A stretch of 64,000 bases of DNA from positions 310,001 to 374,000 of the forward strand of contig JARKIF010000008.1 in assembly GCA_029378245.1 (NCBI GenBank). Direction: 5' to 3'. The translations under genes were made by a program, and so were the position numbers. The notes under the pieces were generated by a model, which worked only from the letters and a program-made list of their open reading frames with translations, was not told the DNA's origin and ran no database searches. The stretch comes from Roridomyces roridus. Lineage: Eukaryota > Basidiomycota > Agaricomycetes > Agaricales > Mycenaceae. Positions 22,897-32,567 of the stretch are shown one piece after another; within the stretch, counting starts at the first letter, position 1; every line of letters starts with the position of its first letter.

Positions 22897-23326
22897 CTAC
22901 GCCGCCAACGCCACCGGCTCTAGTGGTGTCAACAGCGTGCTAACGTCCAGCGATATGGATCCAGAATGGTCCCAGGGCCCTCTCATACTGCCACGGCCCG
23001 ACAGTGGGCTCGAAGATAGCACCGCGGTCGGCAACGACGTAGGAATGCTGATATGCAGGTCCAGTTGCTGCGGTGGCACCAGGCCACGCGTAATCACCGC
23101 CGGCTCGGACTGAAGAACGTGAGGTCGCATGAAGTCAAACGAGAGTCATTATCGACGTACCGAAACCAGAGCTGTCGGTCTCGGGACGGATGGGAGTCTA
23201 TGCCTCGGTGTCCTAACGGTGAGTCATATTAAGCAGAGTTCCAGACAAGAACGAAAAGGCCTACGATCGAGGAGGACATGGGCCTTGCACAAGTTTGAGA
23301 GAGGTCGGGGGCGGACGACGCGGCAT
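22897..23326 (-). CDS. Small hypothetical protein, three-exon model
   Basis: A model starting at the ATG at 23326 reads MPRRPPPTSLKLVQGPCPPRS. It splices over two short introns with GT..AG ends and finishes in an open frame with SSEPAVITRGLVPPQQLDLHI and a Ser/Leu-rich tail ending LEPVALAA at 22897. The spliced product would be about 108 residues, proline-rich and without a recognised domain. Support is the consistent frame across both introns and a sensible position between two minus-strand genes. It could still be a non-coding transcript or part of a UTR. Confidence 0.4.
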
Positions 23327-23528
23327 AATTAAAGCAATGAATACTGTGGAATGAATCAGAGCTGGCAGACGAGAATAATGCCGCCGTAATTCACAGTGGT
23401 GGCAGCCAGCACCAAGGAAGAGAAAGAGAGCAACGGACAACACCGAACAAACACAGCGGTTGTGAAGGAAATATATATCACAGAGTAAAAGCACAGGTCC
23501 AATATTACAGTCTACCATCTCTCTCCCG

Positions 23529-24438
23529 TCAAGCCGCGTCCTTCAGCGGTCGATAGTGCTTCATGAGCTGCGTTTTGAAGGCTGAGACGAATTAGACCAT
23601 TCACAATCAATCACTCGACGGACAGCACCCACCTTCAGGATTGTCCCACACAGCCGAGGCATCAGTGTTCAGCGGCGATGCATTGTTGGGTTCTGGAGAG
23701 GGATCAGGTTCTGTGCGCGCTCGAGACGCGGCATTGACGCACCTCCAAGCAGAGATTGTAGAGAGATGAGAATGGTTTGGACGCTGTACACGGCGGACCA
23801 TTTGTCCTGCAAGGTAGGATCATCTGTCAGCGACAGCCGAGAAGAACAATAAATAAGGCCATGAGGTGCCCGCCCCACCTGGAGAATGTCGAGACAAATG
23901 GCGCCAGAAGTGATGTCGACGTTTGGGTGGAAACACGGCGTGTCGAACTTGATGGCGGGGGCCACGTAGGGATAGTTTGGAGGGAACGATATCGAAATGC
24001 GGAACGTGAGGCCGGCGTAAATCTGTCGGATTAAGCAAGGCACGCGAGTCGACCAACGACCTGGCTGACCGTTTCTGCGGGTCCTTCGATCGTACCAACC
24101 CACTCGAATAAGTTCCCATCGCTCTTGGGGAACGCGGACTAGAAAACATGAGCGCGCTCGTCACGGACTAGAAACAGGCCACCCGTACAATGCCAGGCGA
24201 GGAGGACATCTGGAGACGCGTTGAACAGGACATTAAAGACAGAAATTAGTTGGATGAAGTACCATGAGTGTCATGAGCTCGTTGGTGAGCCTGGAAGGAA
24301 GAGTGAGCCACTGTCGGACGGTCCAGAGAGCACGCACCGTTTCGCGACGCTACCGGCAACCTGCTGAGAGGAGCTGGCGACGCCGGGCTTGGAGTTGGCA
24401 GCTCCGCGAGGGGCGAGGGAGGTTGTGAGCTGTTCCAT
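23529..24438 (-). CDS. UBC11: Ubiquitin-conjugating enzyme E2, UBE2C/Ubc11 type (APC/C E2)
   Basis: The ATG at 24438 gives [20 protein letters not shown], an N-terminal extension, then LTNELMTLM from the second exon. The catalytic fold shows [46 protein letters not shown] motif and active-site cysteine in ICLDIL. It continues [21 protein letters not shown] and, after a spliced-out short intron, [22 protein letters not shown]. The extension plus the [11 protein letters not shown] block matches UBE2C/Ubc11, the E2 that starts chains for the anaphase-promoting complex. Six or so introns are present. It shares a 140-bp divergent promoter with the EDE1-like gene; APC10 lies about 32 kb away in this window. 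Confidence 0.85.
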
Positions 24439-24446
24439 GTGTGAAT

Positions 24447-24497
24447 GCAAAGACAGAGTCGCGTTGTGGTGGTGAGGGCAAAGACAGAGTCGCGTTG
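24447..24497. repeat. Two perfect 20-bp direct repeats in the UBC11/EDE1 divergent promoter
   Basis: GCAAAGACAGAGTCGCGTTG occurs at 24447-24466 and again at 24478-24497, with a 31-bp period. The complement contains AACGCGAC, which resembles the MluI cell-cycle box core ACGCG. The pair lies immediately upstream of the E2 start codon, so it is in that gene's 5' region. Confidence 0.8.
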
Positions 24498-24578
24498 GTT
24501 GCCCAAAAAACGTGATCTGTCATTTGTCGATCAAATCATCTTGGACTTGGAGTACATACGCAGGCCCACGACGGGACG

Positions 24579-27500
24579 ATGGCGAGCTCCTTCTCTGCGA
24601 CGCCACAAGAGCTTGCCCTCACCACTCAAATATTCGCCACTGCCGACCCTCAGAAGCTGGGCGCCCTCACCGGCGATGTCGCTGTCCGCGTCTTCGCAGG
24701 TGCAAATCTCCCCCCGACAACTCTCGGCGAGATCTGGCAAATTGCAGACGAGTCCAACAACGGCTGGCTTTCTCAGAAGGGTGTAGCCATGGCCGTTCGT
24801 CTCATGGGGCATGCTCAGAAGGGCGAAAAGGTTACCGCGGCCTTGCTTGCCAAACGTACGTCCCGCAGCCCATTCTACCCCGGCTGGGTCTCACCTTTCC
24901 AGCGGGACCCATCCCAACGATTACCGGCATATCTCCCGTCACGGCACAGAACACGGGAGCATCCCGAACCAAGTCTCCGGGACCCTCCGGTCTGCCTCCG
25001 TTCACACCCCAGGACAAGGCAAAGTTCAACAATATGTTCCTCAAGTCTGGTCCCGTTGACGGTCTTCTCAATGGTATTTGAATTCACCCGGTGCAATATG
25101 ATACGCAAATTGACTCTTATCCAGGTGAAAAGGCCCAAGAATTATTTATTAAATCCAAACTTCCCAACGAAACTCTCGGTCTCATATGGTATCTCACTTC
25201 CCTTCATCGACGTACAGCCAATCTCATGGAGAAATAGGACTCTGGCGGATACCCAGGACCGCGGAAAGCTCGACGCTACTGACTTTGCCATTGGCATGTA
25301 TCTAATTCAGGCCACCATGACCGGCCAACTTTCGTCTATACCCACGTCTCTTCCTCCGGGCTTCTACCAACAAGTAGCAGGCCTCACCCAAAGCGCCATT
25401 CGTTCCCAGACAACCGGGGGCTCGTATAGCCCCCTGGCGAGCACCTTTGCCCCAACTCGCAGCAACATTCAGCCTCAGTATACCGGAGGGAGCCAAAGCC
25501 TCCTGCAACCACAAGTCACCGGCCCCTTCTCTTCCAAACCCCCGGTGCCTCCCCATCTTCCTGCTCGTCCTGCCGGCTCTGCATCGAGTGCTTCTGCAAT
25601 AGGCAGCGGGGCGTTCGGCGCCACTCAGCCTCAGTGGGACGTATCTCCAGCGGACAAGGCCAATTCCGATCGTTGGTTCGACTCTTTGGACACGCAGAAG
25701 CGTGGTTTCATCCAAGACGACGTGGCTGTTCCATTCATGCTCGAGTCCAAGTTGTCTGGCGATGACCTGGCTCAGATTTGGGACCTCGCTGACATTCACA
25801 ACGATGGTCGTCTTACCCGCGATGGCTTTGCCATCGCTTGGCATTTAATTCAGAAGAAACGCAACGGCGTTCCTATTCCAACTTCTCTCCCTCCTTCACT
25901 AGTCCCTCCTTCGATGCGTGCCCCTAGTAGCCCGTCGCCTTTCGCTGCTGTCACTACCGCTCCTTCAGAACTACCCAAAGACCTGTTTTCCTCGTGGGAC
26001 GACATTCCTGCAGCACAACCTGCGCCACCACCTGCTGCAGCTCCTGTTAGCGTATTTGTTCCCCAGCAGCAACTGTCTCCTCAACATACCAACAGCCCCT
26101 TTGCGTCCCCTGCCGCTCCAGGTATCTGTCTCTATTCCACTCTCATACTCGCCAGCTCATCGTCTCTCTTAGTCGTACACCAAGATCTCCTCGGAGATGA
26201 TGACGTCGATACGGGACCTACCTCCCAGGCCATACATGAACAGTCCGCCGAGATCGGTAATGTTCAGAACCAGGTCAACTCCACAAGTCGCTCTCTTGCC
26301 ACTGCTCAAGCCGACCGCGCAGCATTGGAGACGACATTGGCCAACCAGGCTGCGCAATTGTCAGCCCTTCAGACGCAGCTTACCACGGCCAAGGCTGCGT
26401 ATGAGACCGAGACGAAGCTCCTGTCTGGTCTGCGCGAGCGTCAGGCCACACAGACCGCGGACATCACCAAAGTGCGAGAAGAGCTCATCCGTGCAGAGAG
26501 CGACCTCAGCGCGGTCCGCGTAGAGAAAGCCGAAATCGAGGGTGCCTTCCTTAGAGATAAGGAGGAAGCTCGTGCGCTCCAAAGGAAGATGGTGGAGGCA
26601 GGACAGCAGAGCGACCAACTCAAGGTGGAGGTCGAGAAGTCCAAGAAGGAAGCGAAGCAGCAGAAGGGTTTACTTGCCATTGCGCGTAAACAATTGAGCA
26701 CCAAGGAAGCGGAGCGCGCCAAGGTAGAGAAGGAGCTTCAAGAAGCACAGGCAGAAGCTGCTGCTCTTGCTGCTGAAAAGGCCGAGGTTGAATCGTCCAT
26801 CGCCACTCTCGACGCCCAGCCCATGCCAACCCTCCCTGTTGCCGTTCCCGCGACTGTTGAAGCCGCTGTGATGCCATCGGAGCCAGAGCGGAGCCTCTCT
26901 TCCGATTCGCTGGCATTTGCGGCATCACAAGCCTTGCCAATCACCCCTGACGTGGGAAGCCCCCTTGCTTCCAGTATCAAGAGCAACAATCCGTTCGAGC
27001 GGCTGGTCGGCAACACGACCCCGCGGTCTCAGTCGCCCTTCTCTGCTCCCGATGCCGCCGCGCCGGATCCTTTCGGCTTTGCCCGAGCATTTGAAGCGGA
27101 CGAGCCTGCTGATGCCGCTGATCCGGAAGAAGTTGCCGAGGCGACCTCGGCAAGCGGCGAGCCTACGCCCACCGTCACCCCTGCGCCTGCGCCCACTGAA
27201 CAGGCCCTTCTGTCCCCTTCTGCTGGCTCCGTCACTGATGACAGCGTCGCTAGCAGCGAGGGGGATGTGTTTTCGACCCCTCTTACAGCCTCTGGACCGG
27301 TGTTCCCAGCCATTGACGATGTTGTCTCCAGTGCTGCGGAGCCCACCGAGAATAAGCTTCCGGGTCACTTTGACCCTACCCCGGAGACGGATCTCGGTGC
27401 GCAGCTCAAGGAACTCGATGTGCAGGAGTCGGACAGCGATGACAGCGATGATGAGGTGCCGTTGGCTACGTTGAAGAAGGCTGCGGAAGCTGCAGAACCG

Positions 27501-28598
27501 GACGTCACTACCAATGGCGACGCTCAACCTGCCGAGACATCCTTCGATGATGTATTCGGTGTTTCCACTCCTGCGGCCGAGCCAACTCCCGCTCCTGCTA
27601 CCCAAAGCGCTACAGATGCTTTCGGGATGCCTATATCCAACAGCCCCTTTGGCGCCACTAGCAATGGCTTCGCTCCTTCAGAGCCTTCTGTAGCTGGTGT
27701 AAATGTCTTTGACGAGGCTCTAGGGAAGCTGCCCGCTGGATCATCGGGCGCACCGCAGTTTTCCTCGTTCGACTCGGCGTTTGACGACAACTTTGACTTT
27801 AGTTCGGCTACCGGTGCTGCAGTGACCTCGTTCCCCCCTGCCCCGACTGCTACCAACGGGCATACCGCTGCTCCTGCACCAGCCAAAAACGAGTTTGATA
27901 GTGTCTTTGCGGCTTCGGGCAATGAGAGTGTGCCATCGCCCTTGAGCAATGGAACGCCAGCTCAAAACGGCGCCGGTCCCTCATTCGATGAAGCATTTGC
28001 CGGTTTTGACTCTACCCCGGAGATCAAAAACCTTGGTGACTCGTTAGGGACCCCTACGACGAGTACTTTCCCCAGCGGGCCCTCGACCGCCTCGCCCGTA
28101 GCTCAGACTTTCCCGTCACTGTCACCACCTTCGCCAAAGACGGTAGCTCCGCCAGGTCGATCAGTTTCGCCACCTCCGCGCCACAGATCCCCGCCTCCTC
28201 CTCGGTCGACTGCGTCTCCCAAGGGCAGATCGTCCACCGGGTCATCTTCGAAAGAAGACAAGGCGAAAGAGAAAGAAGCCTCCGCCCCTCGTCATTCCAA
28301 ACTCAGCGTAAGTCCAAGAAAGCCATTGCATCGAACGTTTGTTGAATGTCCTTAGATTCGATTGCCGTTTGGCAAGAAAAAGAACAAGGCGGAGCCGCTT
28401 CCTTCCGGTCCTTCGCAACTCCTGACGCCTCCGCGAGAGGAAGCTGAGAGAACGGCGACTCCGGGTGTAGATGATGATGTCGAGGCGGTCAAGCAGCTGA
28501 CAGCGATGGGATTCAGTCGTACTCAGGCCGTCGACGCGTTGGAAATCTACGCGTACGATGTACAAAAGGCGCTGAACAGCTTGCTTGGCGCGCAATGA
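24579..28598 (+). CDS. EDE1: EH-domain endocytic scaffold, EDE1/Eps15-like, with C-terminal UBA domain
   Basis: The ATG at 24579 starts an EH domain (IFATADPQKLGALTGDVAVRVFAGANLPPTTLGEIWQIADESNNGWLSQ). A second, intron-split EH domain follows near 25020-25330, and a third at ADKANSDRWFDSLDTQKRGFIQDD with LAQIWDLADIHNDGRLTRD. EH domains bind NPF peptides of endocytic adaptors. Then come a proline-rich linker, a coiled coil (about 26230-26800), a long acidic disordered part with repeated SNPFG/DPFGF motifs, and a final UBA domain (DDVEAVKQLTAMGFSRTQAVDALEIYAYDVQKALNSLL) that would bind ubiquitin. Order and length match Ede1, an early organiser of clathrin-mediated endocytosis. Introns interrupt the N-terminal part, the region near 26125-26175 and the junction before the UBA exon. 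Confidence 0.92.
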
Positions 28599-28666
28599 GG
28601 GGGACCATTAAATAATTATGATAATTTCTTTAACATTCTGGAATAGGACATTCTGAATTAGTTCAC

Positions 28667-31600
28667 TCAATCCCCCTTGGCCAATACCTTCTTCAACTCG
28701 GCATTCCTCCTTTCCAGCCCTTCGATCTTTATTGTTGCTGCTCGCATTTTCGACAAGAGATAGCGCGTTCGAGATGACAATGCGACAGGGGCACCATGCC
28801 ACCAGGACTCGTTGTCTTTGTTGATCTCTCTCAGAGATAGCAGCTCCTGCTCACAGGACTTGATGGTGCTCTCGGCGCTAGCTACCAACTTCTCGTTTTG
28901 CATTATGTCTTGAGATGCAGAGAATATCGGATCTGAAACACAGATCAATCGGCTGGCTGAATTTGCGAATGCGAGAAATACCAGTGACGAGTCGTTCGAA
29001 CACGTATCGATACACGGGTTTGCCGGGACGGATCGTAGACGGCCGGCCTGGTTGCCGAGTCAGTGCCGATGCGAAGCCGGAATCAAAGAAGACAAACCGT
29101 TTGCGGCGGTCCCTATTGTGATGATCTCGGCATGCTCGAGGGCGCGTAAAGGCGCTTCGTCTCCTTTAAATGGGAATTCGAGTAACACCTGGTGGTAAGG
29201 GACCTCGGTGTCTTTTGCAAGAAGCTTGAACAACAACCACGCGTGTTCACGGCCCCAGGGGAGGTGTTTGGCGTCTTCGGAATCATCCCCAAACGCATTC
29301 TTCCGCAACTCGCTGACGCCACGTGAGATGATGTCCTCGACCGCCTCTTCTACCCGCGAACCATTTCGTATTTTGTGAACAAGCTACGCCAAAAAAAGAC
29401 ATCATTCGACTTGCCGGTCAAATTCATTGATTCGCTCACGCTTTCAAGGTCACTGGCACGACCACCCAAACGTTGAACAGCCGCGACCTGGTCGGTAGTG
29501 TAGTCAAGGTTGATGTCCGCATCTTTGAGCTTGCGCTTCACAAAGGCCAGCGAACTCTTCGCGTCGGCATCGTACAAAGTGATTGCATGCAGTGGTTTCG
29601 ACGGCAGGGCTACCAGAATTAATTTATTGGGCTACAAAAAACCTTGAAAAGTTCACCTTTGGCAAGTCGCTTGGAATTCTCGCGATTATCAGAAACGACC
29701 ACAACATGCGCAAACTGTGGAAAATGGGTTGAATGCCTGGGAAATTGGGACCATGGCTGACCTGGTTCTCCACTAGACCTGCGGCCCACTCTGCGATAAC
29801 ATCAAAAACCTCCTCGCGAGTCGAGCCCCGGGAGGAAAAGTTCCGGATAACCACGATGGGCAACGACCCGACTGCTTCGACTTGTTTTTCCTTCTTACGC
29901 TCGCTTGCTGGTTTCTCTTCAACCCGGGTGGAAGTGACATCCTGGCCGTCCAGAATCTCGTCGCCTACGCCAAGTTCGGAGATAACGCCATTCCCTGAGA
30001 CGCAGTCGAGCCGGCCATCGTGCCAGATGCCACGCAGAATGCGCTCTCGCAGGATGGCATCCCGGCGGGCGTGTTCTTCTGCCCGTGCCTGGCGACGAAT
30101 CTCCCGCTGCACATCCCGTTGATGCGACGAGTTGGCGCTTTGGAGGGCTTTGCGCACAACCGACAGCATTCCACGGACCTGATCAGGAAGCGAGGTGCTG
30201 AGATTCGCTTTCTGACCAATCATGGCAACGCTCGCCACATCGATCATATTGTTGAAGGAGCTGAAGAACGAGAAGACAGGCCGATAGCCAACTTGTCGGG
30301 CGAGTGCGTTGACTAGTTGAGTGTCGGACGTGGCTTCTTGGAATTCGCGACAATCAATGGTGAGCACACTACGGTCGGTGTCCTCGAGGACAGCGTCGAG
30401 CAGAGCCGCTTTCCCCGCGCCTTGCGGGCCGGAGATGAAACTGATAGTGGATGGCCAGTCTTGAAGGTACGCTTGCAGGTCTGTCTCGGCCTGTTTCCGC
30501 TCCTTCCACACCTCTTCTGTGGAGTCGGATACGTGGGCCGTCGGCTCGAAAATGCGTAGCTCGAGTGATTTGTCCCGGACCCATTTGTACAGCCGGAATT
30601 CTCGCACATCCAACCAATTTTCCATCTTTGCTTGAACACAGGTGGCTCTGATGGGATCAAAAATCTAAGAGGACTGAGTTTCCCCGGTAAATCCATGTGT
30701 ATGGTACGCACTGCGTAGGTCAAGGTGCCCAAAAGAAATATGGCGACGGGAAGTACGACTCTCGGATGACTTGCCAGCCAGTCCCGGACCTTGTGAGCGT
30801 TCAGGGGGAATGTATACGTGAGATGCAATCTTGTGGGCGACTTGGAGCCTGGTGCAAACACTTGAGTTCCGTGCATAGCGTTGCGGGCAGTCGCGGCGTA
30901 TCGAATTTTGTCAAAGACGACGTTTGCTGACCGGAGGGTTCCGGCAGGCACCGGAGTCGGGGCATCGATACTTCTAATCATCCCGTACGGCTGAAATGCA
31001 ACCTGGTGAGGACAGGATTTGTGCCTTCAAATGCGACCCACGCGAAACAATTCATAGAGACGTTCCTCTCCAATATCGGGTCCACCGTCGAAAGCAACAC
31101 TAAGCCAATTGGAAGGAAGTTGAGGGATATCCTGGTGAAGGTGGATTAACAAGCCACGGAGAAGCTGCCCGGACGCACCTCAATCCAAGGCTGGCCGTTG
31201 ACCATCCAGACACCTGCGCCGCTGCCTAGCCAAGAAGGCAAGCCGCCTCGCGATTTTGCTTCCTTCTCAAGTTCTGCCCGAATAGTCTTGAGGGCATCAT
31301 CCGGGTCGCTCGCCGTGTATTCAAAGGAAACAAAGACTGCAAAATTTCCGCTCAGTCCAGCCACGCGATATTGTCGCCGCGGGCAACAGGATGCTACACG
31401 CACTGCCTCCGTCCTTGTGATATGGCTCAATGTCGATTACGGTGAACGCGTGCGATTTGATGTTGGTCAGACGCGAACGAATGCGTTCCAGCAGCTCTTC
31501 TTCACCAAGCAGCGCGACAAAGTAGCGCAGGCTGAGATGAATAAGTGTATAGGATATATAACGGTCGACTGGCTCACTCTAATGGAAAGAGCCTGACGGG

Positions 31601-31755
31601 CAACGCGTCGATAAACACTTGGAAGGAGCATCAGAATACCAGGACGAGGCGACCACTGAAGTTGTTATACCGCGTCCTTGCAAAGGTCTGGTCTCCGAAT
31701 GCGAGTAGCGGAGTAAAGGGAGCCGCCTTAGAGGACGGTGGATGTGTCGCAACAT
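28667..31755 (-). CDS. YME2: Mitochondrial inner-membrane protein YME2 (RNA12)
   Basis: The ATG at 31755 begins MLRHIHRPLRRLPLLRYSHSETRPLQ, an Arg-rich mitochondrial presequence. Splicing two short introns then yields VFIDALPVRLFPLDLRYFVALLGEEELL, aligning with the family block before the RRM. RRM-like residues follow (YGMIRSIDAPTPVPAGTLRSANVVFDKIR). A membrane helix comes next (VVLPVAIFLLGTLTYA). The large RNA12 domain carries a Walker A-like SFISGPQGAGKAALLDAVL and VLTIDCREFQEATSD. The C-terminal end is a short coiled coil (ERRNAELKKVLAKGD). In yeast, Yme2 influences nucleoid structure and mtDNA escape. The 5' end lies only 133 bp from the transposon's left end, so the promoter may be affected. 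Confidence 0.9.
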
Positions 31756-31878
31756 AAGAGTCAATGCATTGTGGTGAACGAGCAATGATGTATTGTACCG
31801 GCACTCGGCAGACTTCAATTTGATCTGATCAACAACTACGTAGTGTCACGTGCAATCTTTCGATAACCCTGCTCCTCT

Positions 31879-31887
31879 TTTTTTTTT
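31879..31887. repeat. Left target-site duplication (T9)
   Basis: The last nine bases of a ten-base T run abut the left inverted repeat. They are matched by nine T at 39027-39035 beyond the right end. A homopolymer target is weaker evidence than a mixed-sequence duplication. Confidence 0.65.
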
Positions 31888-31922
31888 CGAAAATATGTTT
31901 TTACCTTTTGTAGCTATTGATG
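31888..31922 (+). repeat. Left terminal inverted repeat
   Basis: This 35-bp end includes the core CCTTTTGTAGCTATTGAT, which recurs inverted at the other end of the element. The two outermost bases differ between the ends (CG versus GC). Confidence 0.88.
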
Positions 31923-32490
31923 CACCCCGGCCGGAGGGGTTGTTGATCCACCCCGCGGTTTCGATCGCTATTTCCTCTTGATCTGCCCCTGGTTTTCCCG
32001 TTTGCCTTGTTGATCCGCCTGCTATGAGATTATGAACGCCCTTGTCGGCTGGCACAGTACTTATTGATCTCCCTGTATCGAAAATCCTATTTTTTATATG
32101 GATCTTCCCCACATTTCAGACGGCTTGATGCAGCATCCAGCGGTCCCTGATCCGGCTCAGTGAAGGTTTGTGATCCAGCAACAGCGCCACAATTCGAGTT
32201 GTTGATCCGCCACACCTTCGACCACACCCTCGTATTGACCCACCCCACCTTTCGACGCACCGCCGGTATTGATATCCCTACGTGCTCATGCACGCGTGTC
32301 ATTGATCTGCCCTAGATTTCCGGGCCTTGGGACTCCTTGATCTACCTACACTTTCCTGGTGAGTTGGTTATTGAATTACCCCAATGCTCGGTGGAGCCGA
32401 CCTATTGATCTGCCTACAGTTTACTATAGAATCAAGTTGTTGAAACACCCCACTTTTCGAGTCCCTGAAGCCCTTGATTCACCCTCACAT
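31917..32490 (+). repeat. Left subterminal array of ~34-bp degenerate units
   Basis: The motif TTGATC(C/T)(G/A)CC or a close variant recurs. In the best-ordered part its starts are at 32202, 32235, 32269, 32302, 32337, 32371, 32405, 32440 and 32474, a period of 33-35 bp. Units share the TTGA box and a CCY segment followed by a T-rich patch, but otherwise differ. The outer part (31917-32171) is less regular. Such arrays are expected to be transposase-binding sites. Confidence 0.85.
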
Positions 32491-32567
32491 TTCAATGCGA
32501 TCACCATGACTTATAATCGTCGACCTCCTCGTCAAGCCAAGGGTGCGCCGCTTCCCTTCCACTCCGC

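Noticed and set aside
23669..23760. Insertion in the active-site-distal part of the E2 enzyme
   Set aside because: The extra residues between LLGG and the NNASPLN block are an in-frame short intron. After its removal the E2 has the normal [12 protein letters not shown] sequence.
31555..31615. Possible second tRNA (GGCTC...GAGCC-like arm)
   Set aside because: Only one stem could be matched; no acceptor or T arm was found. The segment is explained by YME2 exons and an intron.
31917..32490. CRISPR-like regular array
   Set aside because: The spacing is regular, but the repeats themselves are degenerate and the organism is a eukaryote. The mirrored array at the other end and the TIRs identify it as transposon subterminal repeats.
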